A program made the translations under genes and the position numbers. Under the pieces are notes generated by a model. It was not told the origin of the DNA, did not search any database, and saw only the letters and a program-made list of their open reading frames with translations. Source: Paenarthrobacter nitroguajacolicus (GTDB lineage: Bacteria > Actinomycetota > Actinomycetes > Actinomycetales > Micrococcaceae). Taken from it: DNA of 64,000 nucleotides. The DNA lies in the NCBI RefSeq assembly GCF_029952445.1, contig NZ_JAQPPK010000008.1:1-64000 (forward strand). The letters are read 5' to 3'. Of the stretch, positions 34,823-43,179 are shown piece after piece. The first letter of the stretch is position 1. Each line of letters opens with the position of its first letter.

Positions 34823-35577
34823 GCGGGGGCTCCACTCCCATGAAGCTGAGGGAGTCGCCTGCATTCAAGATCGCCCTTTCCCTGAGTATTGCGACGGGTT
34901 TGTATGGCGTCTCTTTTGGGGCCCTCTCGGTGGCATCAGGTTTTGATTTCTGGCAGACCATGGTGCTGAGCCTCCTGCTGTTCAGCGGGGGATCACAGTT
35001 TGCCTTCATCGGCGTCGTGGCCGGCGGAGGCTCCGGTGTCGCGGCGATGACTGCCAGCGCACTGCTGGGTCTGCGCAATGGAATCTATGGGATGCAGATC
35101 AACGCGATGCTGCGTCCCGGAGGGTGGAAGCGCTACGTTTCTGCCCATGTCACCATTGACGAATCCACCGCCACCGCTTCCGGCCAATCGGATCCCGGCG
35201 AGCAAACCCGTGGGTTCTGGACCGCCGGAATCGGAATATTCATTTTGTGGAATATTTTCACGGCCGTAGGGGCCCTGGCGGGCGATGCCATGGGTGACCC
35301 GAAACAATGGGGTTTGGATGGCGCCGCCGTGGCGGCCTTCCTTGCGTTGTTGTGGCCCCGGCTCAAAGGCCGCCAACCCTGGGCCATTGCTGCAGCCTGC
35401 GCCCTGGCCACTGTGCTTGCCGTGCCTTTCGTCCCCTCGGGAGTCCCCATCCTGGTGGCCGCAGTTGTGGCAGGGGTGATCGGGTGGTTCAGTCACTCGC
35501 GCATGGATGAGGGTCTTGAGCCTGATCTGGATCCCTATGCAGAGAAGCGGCGGCACGGAAGTGGGGGCGGGAAATGA
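34819..35577 (+). CDS. azlC: Branched-chain amino acid exporter large subunit AzlC
   Basis: 252 aa, about six to eight hydrophobic segments; GLYGVSFGALSVASGFDFWQ and SGGSQFAFIGVVAGGGSG are typical AzlC/LIV-E sequences. With AzlD it exports branched-chain amino acids, azaleucine or analogues. The start ATG 34819 overlaps the previous stop; ATG 34840 would remove seven residues. The 3' end overlaps azlD as ATGA. Confidence 0.9.
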   Translation: MSGGSTPMKLRESPAFKIALSLSIATGLYGVSFGALSVASGFDFWQTMVLSLLLFSGGSQFAFIGVVAGGGSGVAAMTASALLGLRNGIYGMQINAMLRPGGWKRYVSAHVTIDESTATASGQSDPGEQTRGFWTAGIGIFILWNIFTAVGALAGDAMGDPKQWGLDGAAVAAFLALLWPRLKGRQPWAIAAACALATVLAVPFVPSGVPILVAAVVAGVIGWFSHSRMDEGLEPDLDPYAEKRRHGSGGGK

Positions 35578-35885
35578 ATCTTTGGCTATGGATCCTCATC
35601 GCCTGCGCACTGGCGTACCTCACAAAGCTGGTGGGGTACTTCGTTCCTGCACGGCTGCTGGACAACCCCCGCATCATGCACGTCGCGGGGACCATGACCA
35701 TTGGCTTGCTGGCGTCCCTCACAGTGGTGAATGCTGTGGCGTCAGGTCAGGGTTTGGTCCTGGACGCCCGCGTCGGCGCCCTGGTGGCTGCCGCCGTCGC
35801 ACTGTTGCTCCGTGCGCCGTTTCTGGTGGTCGTCATCTCGGGCGCAGCAGCCGCAGCTTTGCTGCGGCTGCTCGGCTGGGGTTAG
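35574..35885 (+). CDS. azlD: Branched-chain amino acid exporter small subunit AzlD
   Basis: 103 aa with three to four hydrophobic helices; ALAYLTKLVGYFVPARLLDNP and APFLVVVISGAAAAALLR are typical AzlD sequences. It forms the two-subunit exporter with AzlC, with an ATGA overlap between the genes. The end of the gene overlaps the 3' end of the convergent DUF5684 gene by 4 bases. Confidence 0.9.
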   Translation: MNLWLWILIACALAYLTKLVGYFVPARLLDNPRIMHVAGTMTIGLLASLTVVNAVASGQGLVLDARVGALVAAAVALLLRAPFLVVVISGAAAAALLRLLGWG

Positions 35886-36370
35886 CGGTACTGCTGGCCG
35901 TCGTATTGCTGAACGGGCGGCTGTCCGTAGCCCTGCGGATACGACGGCGGGTACGCCACGAACTGCCGTCCGGCAGCCGGCCCGAGGTACTGAGCGGAGC
36001 CGTAGGAGAGCATCGGCACGAAGACAACAGGCAACAGGACCAGGCCCACTGTGTAGCCCGAGTCCTTTCCAAATGACTTGGCGAGGTCGTTCAGGGACAC
36101 GATGCTGAAGTAGATTCCGGCGAAGGGGATGAAGAACAGCAGATACCAGTACCAAGGGCGTCCTGCGATCTCCAGGAGTTTGATCCCGTTGTACACGGGT
36201 ACGAATGCGCCCCATGCCGGACGGCCTGACTTGGTGAAGATTCCCATGTAGAGCACTCCAACAATGCCAAAAACCACCGCGAAGTAGATGACCATGAACA
36301 GCAGGCCAAGGCCGACGGCGGCAGCGGACCCGGATCCACTGGAAGAGTATGAGCTCAGGGGAATATTCAT
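35882..36370 (-). CDS. DUF5684-type membrane protein
   Basis: 162 aa. Three hydrophobic segments (about 15-43, 72-92, 105-122) with conserved GRPAWGAFVPVYNGIKLLEIAGRPWYW between the first two, a pattern annotated as DUF5684 or signal-peptidase-I-like; no catalytic Ser/Lys dyad is seen. The C-terminal 30 residues are Tyr/Pro/Gln rich (PPSYPQGYGQ), like a flexible cytoplasmic tail. Function unknown. Confidence 0.75.
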   Translation of the reverse strand: MNIPLSSYSSSGSGSAAAVGLGLLFMVIYFAVVFGIVGVLYMGIFTKSGRPAWGAFVPVYNGIKLLEIAGRPWYWYLLFFIPFAGIYFSIVSLNDLAKSFGKDSGYTVGLVLLPVVFVPMLSYGSAQYLGPAAGRQFVAYPPSYPQGYGQPPVQQYDGQQYR

Positions 36371-36445
36371 ACGGTTGACACTACGGCCAGGGAGCCTGCT
36401 CCGCGATGGGCAGGACTCACCATCGATCCCCCAGGGCGTTGGTAA

Positions 36446-37075
36446 TCAGGCGCCTTCGGTGAGCGTCACTCCAGGGATGTCCGTCTGCTCGGGCAGTGGG
36501 CGCGACGGGCGCTCTGTCCGGATGGCGTCTTCGATCAATGCCACCGGACGCTTCCACGCTTCGGATCCCGGTTCCATGGTGTCCACGGCGCCGATCAGCA
36601 TTGCCACCAGGCGGACCATGTCCTCGATGGTGATGTCGCGGCGCAGCGATCCCTGGCCTTGGCCGCGTTCCAGGAGCGTGGCCATGGACCCGATGAGGCC
36701 GCCGGTGATGCCCATGAGAAGCCCGCGTCGGCCGGCAACTGCGTCAAGGAGGTTGGCGTCTTCGCTGGCAACCCGCATCACGGCGTCGATGACGTTGATG
36801 AGGCCTTCGGCGGCGTCCATGCCGTCGGCTGCAGCAGCGGCAACCGGGTCCACGTGCTGGCGCAATTGCCGCGACAATGCGGCCAGGACCAGTTGTTCTT
36901 TGTCCGAGAAGTTGCGGAACAGTGTAGCGGGACCCACCCCGGCGGTAGCGGCAATGGTCTGCAGGGGTACTTCCGGTCCGTATTCCCGGAAGCACTGCCG
37001 GGCGGCGGTGATGATCTTGTCCACGTTGCGTGCGGCGTCTGCCCTGAGGGGCTTGCGTTCAGAGGGCTGTTCCAT
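36446..37075 (-). CDS. TetR family transcriptional regulator
   Basis: 209 aa. The N-terminal helix-turn-helix is QTIAATAGVGPATLFRNFSDKEQL, a clear TetR motif; the rest is the helical ligand domain ending with a short C-terminal tail. The start ATG 37075 is chosen from the family start; longer in-frame sequence upstream overlaps the thiamine-binding protein gene on the other strand. It is divergent from that gene and may control it. Ligand unknown. Confidence 0.87.
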   Translation of the reverse strand: MEQPSERKPLRADAARNVDKIITAARQCFREYGPEVPLQTIAATAGVGPATLFRNFSDKEQLVLAALSRQLRQHVDPVAAAAADGMDAAEGLINVIDAVMRVASEDANLLDAVAGRRGLLMGITGGLIGSMATLLERGQGQGSLRRDITIEDMVRLVAMLIGAVDTMEPGSEAWKRPVALIEDAIRTERPSRPLPEQTDIPGVTLTEGA

Positions 37076-37166
37076 GGTTGCCAGCGTAGCAACGGAGGCG
37101 TGTTGGCCTGTGGTTACGCGGGAGTAGGTTGCTATATGACAAACCAGCACATGAAACACTGGATTC

Positions 37167-37499
37167 ATGTTGCTTGCATTCTCAGTCGCCCCTTCGGGCC
37201 AGCCCGCTTCCGCCGTCAATGGGGGACCTGCCCCTGACGCCTCGGTGCACGATGCCGTTGCCGCCGCTGTCAAGATCGTCCGCGAGTCCGGCTTGCCCAA
37301 CCAAACCGACTCCATGTTCACCACTATTGAAGGCGAGTGGGACGAAGTTTTCGACGTCGTCAAACGCGCCACTGAGGCGGTTGGCCGGTACGGCAGCCGC
37401 GTCTCACTGGTCATTAAGGCGGACATCCGCCCGGGCTACAGTGGTGAGCTGACCGGCAAGGTGGAGCGCTTGGAAGGCGCCATTTCCGCCTCGGAGTAG
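37167..37499 (+). CDS. Thiamine-binding (MTH1187/YkoF-like) protein
   Basis: 110 aa with the short YkoF/MTH1187 ferredoxin-like fold: LLAFSVAPSGQP at the start, then DSMFTTIEGEWDEVFDVVKRA and SRVSLVIKADIRPGY. Family members bind thiamine or related ligands as soluble proteins. The gene is followed by an O-methyltransferase 39 bases downstream on the same strand. The exact ligand is inferred from the family. Confidence 0.78.
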   Translation: MLLAFSVAPSGQPASAVNGGPAPDASVHDAVAAAVKIVRESGLPNQTDSMFTTIEGEWDEVFDVVKRATEAVGRYGSRVSLVIKADIRPGYSGELTGKVERLEGAISASE

Positions 37500-37538
37500 T
37501 GCTTTCCCCAGCGCGCTGTGAGTGCCAGACTGGGGGCC

Positions 37539-38210
37539 ATGATTGAACACGTGACCGAGCCCGGGTGGGTTGACGTCGAGCATTACCTGACTGACGTCGT
37601 CGTGCGCCCTGATCCTGTCCACCAGCGTGCGGTGAGTTCCGCGGCCGAGGCAGGGATGCCGGCCATAGAGGTAGCGCCCAACGCGGGCAAACTGCTGCGG
37701 ATGCTGGTGCAGATGTCCGGAGCCAGGCGCGTGCTGGAGATCGGAACCCTGGCCGGGTTCAGCAGCATGTGGATGGCTCAGGGACTGCCCGACGACGGCA
37801 GGATCGTCACGTGCGAATACCTCCAGAAGCACGCCGACGTGGCGCGGGCCAACCTCGATGCCGCCGGCGTCGGGCACAAAGTGGATATCCGCCTCGGGGC
37901 TGCCCTGGATACGCTGCCGACGCTCGCCGGCCAGGAATCGTTCGACTTCGTCTTCATCGACGCGGACAAGGAGAACGATGCCAACTACCTGGACTGGGCC
38001 ATCCGGCTGGGCCACCCCGGCACTGTGATCGTGGTGGACAACGTCATCTGGGATGGTGCCATCCTGGAGCCCGCGCGGGATGAAACCAATGCGCCGGGGA
38101 TCGTGAAGGCCTTGGAAATGATGGGCCAGGATCCGCGTCTGGATGCCACGGCCATCCAGACGGTCGGCAGCAAGGGCTGGGACGGCTTCGCGATCGCGCG
38201 CGTGCGGTAG
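37539..38210 (+). CDS. O-methyltransferase, SAM-dependent (caffeoyl-CoA/catechol type)
   Basis: 223 aa methyltransferase_3-type. VLEIGTLAGFSSMWMAQGLP is the SAM-binding motif I, and FDFVFIDADKENDANYLDW carries the acidic metal-binding region, with VVDNVIWDGAI following. The acceptor is unknown. The start is ATG 37539 with GGGGG upstream. A GNAT gene begins at the very next base after its stop. Confidence 0.87.
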   Translation: MIEHVTEPGWVDVEHYLTDVVVRPDPVHQRAVSSAAEAGMPAIEVAPNAGKLLRMLVQMSGARRVLEIGTLAGFSSMWMAQGLPDDGRIVTCEYLQKHADVARANLDAAGVGHKVDIRLGAALDTLPTLAGQESFDFVFIDADKENDANYLDWAIRLGHPGTVIVVDNVIWDGAILEPARDETNAPGIVKALEMMGQDPRLDATAIQTVGSKGWDGFAIARVR

Positions 38211-38714
38211 ATGGACTTCACGTTTCGCCGGGCAACGGTCGATGATGCCCAGGCAATGGCCGCAATGCACTTCCGGTCCTGGCAGGAGAGCTATGGGCAC
38301 CTGTTGCCCCGTGAGTTCTTTGAAAAACAGGAAGCTGGATTGCCTCAGCGCGCCGACAGGTACCGGGAGTTCATCGCCGCGGGCCACCCCCGGATGCTGG
38401 CCTTCGACCCCGATGGGGAACTGGTAGGTCTCGGGGCCGCCGGGGAGGGCAGGGACGATGACAGGCCCGGCGAAGTTGAGCTGTTCATGCTCTACACGCT
38501 GGAGCGGATCCACGGCAGGGGAGTTGGCCAAGCTTTGGTGGATGCCCTGATCGGGGACGGCCCGGCGTATCTGTGGGTCCTTGACGACAATCCGCGGGCG
38601 CAGGCTTTCTACCGCCGCAACGGTTTCGTCCCCGACGGGAAGCGTCAGTTGTGCGACCCGTCCTGGTACTCGCTGCCCGAGCACCGAATGGTGCGTCCCG
38701 GCGTCGGGCTTTAA
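38211..38714 (+). CDS. GNAT family N-acetyltransferase
   Basis: 167 aa. VELFMLYTLERIHGRGVGQALVDALI contains the acetyl-CoA pyrophosphate loop (R-x-x-G-x-G/A type), followed by DDNPRAQAFYRRNGFVPDG, the C-terminal GNAT hallmark. ATG 38211 directly follows the methyltransferase stop, so the two are coupled. The substrate is unknown. Confidence 0.88.
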   Translation: MDFTFRRATVDDAQAMAAMHFRSWQESYGHLLPREFFEKQEAGLPQRADRYREFIAAGHPRMLAFDPDGELVGLGAAGEGRDDDRPGEVELFMLYTLERIHGRGVGQALVDALIGDGPAYLWVLDDNPRAQAFYRRNGFVPDGKRQLCDPSWYSLPEHRMVRPGVGL

Positions 38715-38715
38715 T

Positions 38716-38868
38716 TCAGCGCTCGCTGTCTTCCGTCTGCTCCATATCGAGCGGCGAGTCGAGCAGGCCGGGCGGTTTGGGCACCCGCGCGAGCAGGAGG
38801 CAGACCACCGTCAGCCACGCCACTGCTGCCGTCAAAACCTCCGCCCACACCGATGCTCCAATGTCCAT
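38716..38868 (-). CDS. Small single-span membrane protein, 50 aa
   Basis: A 50-residue frame beginning MDIGASVWAEVLTAAVAWL, with one hydrophobic helix through VCLLLARV and a polar acidic tail ending MEQTEDSER. It lacks a ribosome-binding site, but TATGAT lies 6 bases upstream of ATG 38868 and TTACAA 18 bases before that, a good promoter for a leaderless message. It converges with the GNAT gene (stop to stop 1 base). No family recognised. Confidence 0.5.
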   Translation of the reverse strand: MDIGASVWAEVLTAAVAWLTVVCLLLARVPKPPGLLDSPLDMEQTEDSER

Positions 38869-38986
38869 GATGCGATCATATGGCTGAACCCGGCCAAATT
38901 GTAAGTATCCTTACTACTGATGATGCCGAACCGGGCAAAGCGGCACTCCACTAGGCTGGGAGAATGAATCAGGCAGGGCGAAGATA

Positions 38987-39862
38987 GTGGCGAAACGCGG
39001 AAAAAGGTCGACGGCGGGAGTCGTCGAGGTGCCTTCCGGCACCCGTCCTGATGGCCCGGTTGAAGGCGTCTACTACATCGATACCGGCGACTGCGAGTTG
39101 CTGCACGACCAGGACAACTCCAACGGCTGGCTCCTGAAAATCAACGGCGTCATGAGCTCGCATATAGACCTCGCGGACCCGCTCTTCCTCGACTTTGAGT
39201 ACATGCGATGGATTGCGGCCCTGGTGGAATCACGATGGCCCCGGGAGCATAAGCCGAAGCTGCGTGCACTGCACCTTGGCGGCGGGGCCTGCTCAATGGC
39301 CCGGTACTTCCACTCCGCGTACCCGGAGGCGCGGCAGGTAGTTGTGGAGCTCGACGGCAAGTTGGCAGACTACGTTCGCGGGTGGTTCGACCTGCCCAAG
39401 GCGCCGTTGCTTCGCATCCGGGTGGGCGAAGCCCGGCAGGTCACCGAGTCCCTCACCCCGGATACCCGCGACCTCATCATCCGCGACGTCTTTGCTGGCG
39501 CCTTCACGCCGCGCGCCCTGACCACCCGTGAGTTCACGGCCCACGCGGATGCTGTGCTGGCTGCCGACGGACTGTACGTGGTCAACTCGGGTGACGCGCC
39601 GGACCTGAAGAACGCCCGGGCCGACGCCGCCACCATTGCCGATACCTTCGAGCACACCATGATCATCGCCGATCCTGCCATGCTCAAGGGGCGCCGTTAC
39701 GGCAACATGATCATGGCCGGCAGCCACGTTCCCTTTGGTGAGGATCCCACGCTGGCACGCAGGCTCCTGGGCGGAGGCGTGCCGGCCCACATCTGGGACG
39801 ACGCCAAGGTCCGCGCCTTCGCGGCCGGAACGCCCGTCCGGCACGATCCTCCTGCCAATTGA
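38987..39862 (+). CDS. Spermidine synthase-like methyltransferase-fold protein
   Basis: 291 aa. YMRWIAALVES, LHLGGGACSMARYF and VVVELDGKLADYVRGWF form the nucleotide-binding half of a spermidine-synthase-like Rossmann fold, with LIIRDVFAGAFTPRALTTREF following. The usual polyamine-site residues of true spermidine synthases are not evident, so the activity is open. The start is GTG 38987 with AGGGCGAAG upstream. Downstream is the hairpin at 39874. Confidence 0.78.
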   Translation: MAKRGKRSTAGVVEVPSGTRPDGPVEGVYYIDTGDCELLHDQDNSNGWLLKINGVMSSHIDLADPLFLDFEYMRWIAALVESRWPREHKPKLRALHLGGGACSMARYFHSAYPEARQVVVELDGKLADYVRGWFDLPKAPLLRIRVGEARQVTESLTPDTRDLIIRDVFAGAFTPRALTTREFTAHADAVLAADGLYVVNSGDAPDLKNARADAATIADTFEHTMIIADPAMLKGRRYGNMIMAGSHVPFGEDPTLARRLLGGGVPAHIWDDAKVRAFAAGTPVRHDPPAN

Positions 39863-39873
39863 CCCCCGCCGGT

Positions 39874-39927
39874 GGAGTTTTGTACACATAACGCGCTTAT
39901 GAGGGCCATTATCTGTACAAAAACTCC
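39874..39927. terminator. Intergenic hairpin between convergent genes (element B)
   Basis: GGAGTTTTGTACA (39874-39886) pairs with TGTACAAAAACTCC (39914-39927), with one bulged A. The loop contains CATAACGCGCTTATG, a small secondary stem, and TATGAGGGCCATT, which closely matches the loop of element A at 23938-23951 read on the minus strand. It lies exactly between two convergent genes and would terminate both. Confidence 0.75.
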
Positions 39928-39930
39928 GGG

Positions 39931-40827
39931 TTAGGCCGCCCCCAGCAACTCCTCCCGCTTCCGCTCCGTCTCCTCCCGCAAGGCCTGCACGACGGCGGCC
40001 ACCGCGGGGCGGCGCATCGAGTCAGGGCGGAGGACCATCCAGTAGGGGAGGAGCTCCGCGAAGTCCGATGGCAGCAGCCGGATCAGATCCGCGTGCCGGT
40101 CGGCCATGAAGCACGGCAGGAAGCCAACCCCAGCCCCGGCACGTGTGGCTTCCACATGAACGAACACGTTGGTTGAACTCAGACCGTCGCGCATGGTGGG
40201 GACCAGTCGGCGGGGCGCATCCAGGTCATCCACTTGAAGCATTGAATCCACAAAGTAGACCAGCTGGTGCTGCGTCAGTTCCTCGATGCTGGAAGGTGTG
40301 CCGTGATCCACCAGGTAGGCGCGCGATGCGTACATCCCCAGCCGGTACTCGCCCAGCCGGATCGCCTCAGCCCGGTGCACCTGCGGTGTCCCCACCACCA
40401 CTTCAATGTCCAGCCCCGACCTCTGCTGCAACGCCCGCCGCGTCACCGTCACGATCTCCACGCTTAGCCCAGGATGCTCCCGCCGAAGCCGCGCCACCGC
40501 CGGTGCCGCGATATACGCGCTGAAGCCATCGGTTGCGGTCATTCGTACGACGCCGGCAATGGGGTCGGGTGCGCGGTCGCTCGGTCCCAGCGCACTCACC
40601 GCAGCCTCAATGCGTTCTGCGACCAGCACGGCTTCGGCACCCAAATCAGTCACTTCCCACCCGCCGGCGGCACGCGCGAGGACCCGACCGCCCAGCGCCT
40701 TTTCCAGCGCCGCTATCCTGCGCGAAACGGTGGTGTGGTTCAGCCCCAAGGCCTGGGCCGCCGTCGTGAATTTTCCTGAACGTGAGACGGCGAGGAAGAC
40801 GAGGAGGTCGTCGGGGTTGGGATTCAT
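39931..40827 (-). CDS. LysR family transcriptional regulator
   Basis: 298 aa. The N-terminal LysR helix-turn-helix reads VFLAVSRSGKFTTAAQALGL, then NHTTVSRRIAALEKALG, followed by an effector-binding domain. The start ATG 40827 (MNPNPDDLLVF) is chosen; 18 bases more are open upstream. It is divergent from the MHS transporter/hydroxybutyrate dehydrogenase operon and is the likely activator of it. Confidence 0.88.
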   Translation of the reverse strand: MNPNPDDLLVFLAVSRSGKFTTAAQALGLNHTTVSRRIAALEKALGGRVLARAAGGWEVTDLGAEAVLVAERIEAAVSALGPSDRAPDPIAGVVRMTATDGFSAYIAAPAVARLRREHPGLSVEIVTVTRRALQQRSGLDIEVVVGTPQVHRAEAIRLGEYRLGMYASRAYLVDHGTPSSIEELTQHQLVYFVDSMLQVDDLDAPRRLVPTMRDGLSSTNVFVHVEATRAGAGVGFLPCFMADRHADLIRLLPSDFAELLPYWMVLRPDSMRRPAVAAVVQALREETERKREELLGAA

Positions 40828-40964
40828 ATCTGCAATTCTGCACACCTAAGGTGCCTTATTGGGCATTGAGGCATAACAAATCTGCGGCAATACTCAGTGG
40901 AGCATTTCGTGTTGTGGAACACATCACGTTCAAAAGGGTCAAAGAGGACACTGAGGAGATGGAT

Positions 40965-42350
40965 ATGAGCGTAGAGCAGCGCTCCGCATCAAGAGCCGGG
41001 AAAGACGCCGGCAAGGGCTCCGGCCTGAAGAAGATCGTGGCGGCCTCCATGGTGGGAACCGTGGTGGAGTGGTATGAGTTCTTCCTCTACGCCACCGCAG
41101 CCACCCTGGTTTTCGGCAAGTACTTCTTTCCGAGCACCGGCAACGAGTTGGACGGCATCATCCAGGCGTTCATCACCTACGCCGTGGGCTTCGTCGCCCG
41201 GCCGCTGGGCGGAATCGTGTTCGGCCAGATCGGCGACAAACTTGGCCGCAAGCCCACCTTGCAGCTGACCATCGTGATTGTGGGCGTCTCCACGTTCCTC
41301 ATGGGCTGCCTCCCCGGATTCGTGGACGTCGGTTACTGGGCGCCGGCCATGCTGGTGGCGCTGCGCTTCATCCAGGGCTTCGCACTCGGCGGCGAATGGG
41401 GCGGTGCCGTGCTGCTCGTGGCTGAGCACAGCCCCAACAAGTCCCGCGGCTTCTGGTCGTCCTGGCCGCAGGCAGCAGTGCCGGTGGGCAACCTCCTGGC
41501 TACTCTGGTCCTGTTCGTCATGTCCACCACGCTCAGCAGCGAAGCCTTCCTCGGCTGGGGCTGGCGCGTTGCCTTCTGGCTCTCCGCGGTGATCGTGTTC
41601 GTGGGCTATTACATCCGTACCCACGTGACCGAAGCCCCCATCTTCCTTGAGGCCAAAGCACAGGTTGAGGAGTCCAAAGCCATCAGCTACGGCGTGGGCG
41701 AGGTCATCCGCAAATACCCCAAAGGCATCCTGCAGGCCATGGGCCTCCGATTCGCCGAGAACATCATGTATTACCTCGTGGTGAGCTTCGCGATCGTCTA
41801 CCTCAAGAGCGTCCACAAATACGACACGTCCTCGCTGCTCCTGGCCCTCCTGATCGCCCACGTGATCCACTTCCTGATCATTCCGCAGATCGGCCGGTTG
41901 GTTGACTCCTGGGGCCGCAAGCCCGTGTACCTCATCGGTGCGATCACCGGCGCAACCTGGCCGTTCTTCGCCTTCCCCATGTTCGACACCAAGAACGCTG
42001 TGATCATCGTGCTCGCCGTAACCATCGGCCTCTGCCTGCACGCCTTCATGTATGCGGGACAGCCGGCCATCATGTCCGAACTCTTCCCCACCCGCATGCG
42101 CTACTCCGGTGTCTCGCTCGGCTCCCAGGTAACGTCCATCTTCGCCGGCTCACTCGCTCCGCTGCTGGCCACCCAGTGGCTCAAGGACACCGGTTCCTGG
42201 GTGCCCACGGCGATCTACCTCGTGGTCGCCTGCGCGATTACCGCCGTCGCCGTCATTTCCTTGAAGGAAACCAAGGGCATCGCGCTTGAGGACGTGGACC
42301 AAGCCGATGCCGAGCGGCACGGACTGGCAACCGCTACCCCGAAGGGCTGA
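40965..42350 (+). CDS. MHS family MFS transporter (metabolite:H+ symporter)
   Basis: 461 aa with twelve hydrophobic helices. GTVVEWYEFFLYATAATLVFG, RPLGGIVFGQIGDKLGRKPTL and RFIQGFALGGEWGGAVLL are characteristic of the MHS subfamily, which imports organic acids such as shikimate, alpha-ketoglutarate or short hydroxy acids. ATG 40965 is preferred over 40959 because GAGGAG at 40953-40958 is then 6 bases away. The dehydrogenase gene follows after 4 bases, so 3-hydroxybutyrate is the likely cargo. Confidence 0.87.
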   Translation: MSVEQRSASRAGKDAGKGSGLKKIVAASMVGTVVEWYEFFLYATAATLVFGKYFFPSTGNELDGIIQAFITYAVGFVARPLGGIVFGQIGDKLGRKPTLQLTIVIVGVSTFLMGCLPGFVDVGYWAPAMLVALRFIQGFALGGEWGGAVLLVAEHSPNKSRGFWSSWPQAAVPVGNLLATLVLFVMSTTLSSEAFLGWGWRVAFWLSAVIVFVGYYIRTHVTEAPIFLEAKAQVEESKAISYGVGEVIRKYPKGILQAMGLRFAENIMYYLVVSFAIVYLKSVHKYDTSSLLLALLIAHVIHFLIIPQIGRLVDSWGRKPVYLIGAITGATWPFFAFPMFDTKNAVIIVLAVTIGLCLHAFMYAGQPAIMSELFPTRMRYSGVSLGSQVTSIFAGSLAPLLATQWLKDTGSWVPTAIYLVVACAITAVAVISLKETKGIALEDVDQADAERHGLATATPKG

Positions 42351-42354
42351 TCCG

Positions 42355-43104
42355 ATGGACAACTCCTTGAACGGACGTAGAGCACTGATTACCGGCGGCG
42401 CGAGCGGAATCGGGGCTGCCTGTGCCCGCGCGCTCGCCGCCCGCGGGGCGAAAGTAGTAGTGGCCGACGTCGATGCCTCCGGAGCTGCGGCCCTCGCCGA
42501 TGAGCTGGGCGGGACCGCCTGGACGGTGGACCTGCTGGACGTCGACGCGCTGGGTGCGTTGAGCCTTGACTGCGACATCCTGGTCAACAACGCCGGCGTC
42601 CAGAAGGTGGCGCCCATAGAGGAGTTCGAGCCTGCGGAGTTCCGGCGGATCCTGGCTCTGATGCTGGAGGCCCCGTTCCTCCTGATCAGGGCGGTGCTCC
42701 CGCACATGTACGCCAACGGATTCGGCCGGATCATCAACATTTCCTCGGTGCATGGGCTCCGGGCCTCGGCCTACAAGAGTGCATATGTCTCGGCAAAGCA
42801 CGGCCTGGAGGGGCTCAGCAAGGTCACTGCGTTGGAGGGTGGCGAGCATGGGGTCACGTCCAACTGCATCAACCCCGGTTACGTCCGCACGCCGTTAGTG
42901 GAGAAACAGATCGCCGATCAGGCCCGGCTCCACGGCATCCCTGAAGCCGAGGTTCTGGCCAAGGTCATGTTGACGGAGGCGGCGGTGAAGCGCTTGGTGG
43001 AGCCTTCCGAGGTGGCGTCCCTAGCGGCCTGGCTGGCCTCCGACGACGCCGGCATGGTCACTGGCGCGAGCTACACCATGGACGGTGGCTGGTCGGCGAG
43101 GTAG
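42355..43104 (+). CDS. 3-hydroxybutyrate dehydrogenase (SDR family)
   Basis: 249 aa short-chain dehydrogenase. TGGASGIG is the coenzyme motif, NNAGVQKVAPIEEF is highly characteristic of 3-hydroxybutyrate dehydrogenases, the catalytic Ser-Tyr-Lys set appears as NISSVHG and SAYVSAKHG, and NPGYVRTPLVEKQI is also diagnostic. It oxidises 3-hydroxybutyrate to acetoacetate with NAD. AAGGG is placed 9-10 bases before ATG 42355. It is cotranscribed with the MHS transporter. Confidence 0.88.
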   Translation: MDNSLNGRRALITGGASGIGAACARALAARGAKVVVADVDASGAAALADELGGTAWTVDLLDVDALGALSLDCDILVNNAGVQKVAPIEEFEPAEFRRILALMLEAPFLLIRAVLPHMYANGFGRIINISSVHGLRASAYKSAYVSAKHGLEGLSKVTALEGGEHGVTSNCINPGYVRTPLVEKQIADQARLHGIPEAEVLAKVMLTEAAVKRLVEPSEVASLAAWLASDDAGMVTGASYTMDGGWSAR

Positions 43105-43121
43105 CCACCCCTGCGAGGTGA

Positions 43122-43162
43122 CAGTTAATGCCAATGTTCGCGTCGAACATTGGCATTAACTG
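43122..43162. terminator. Perfect 19-bp hairpin between convergent genes (element C)
   Basis: CAGTTAATGCCAATGTTCG (43122-43140) is followed by a 3-base loop and its exact reverse complement (43144-43162). There is no T run. It lies between the dehydrogenase and permease stop codons and is a strong two-way terminator candidate or a mobile palindromic repeat. Confidence 0.8.
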
Positions 43163-43179
43163 CAAGGTGGCGAAGGGGA

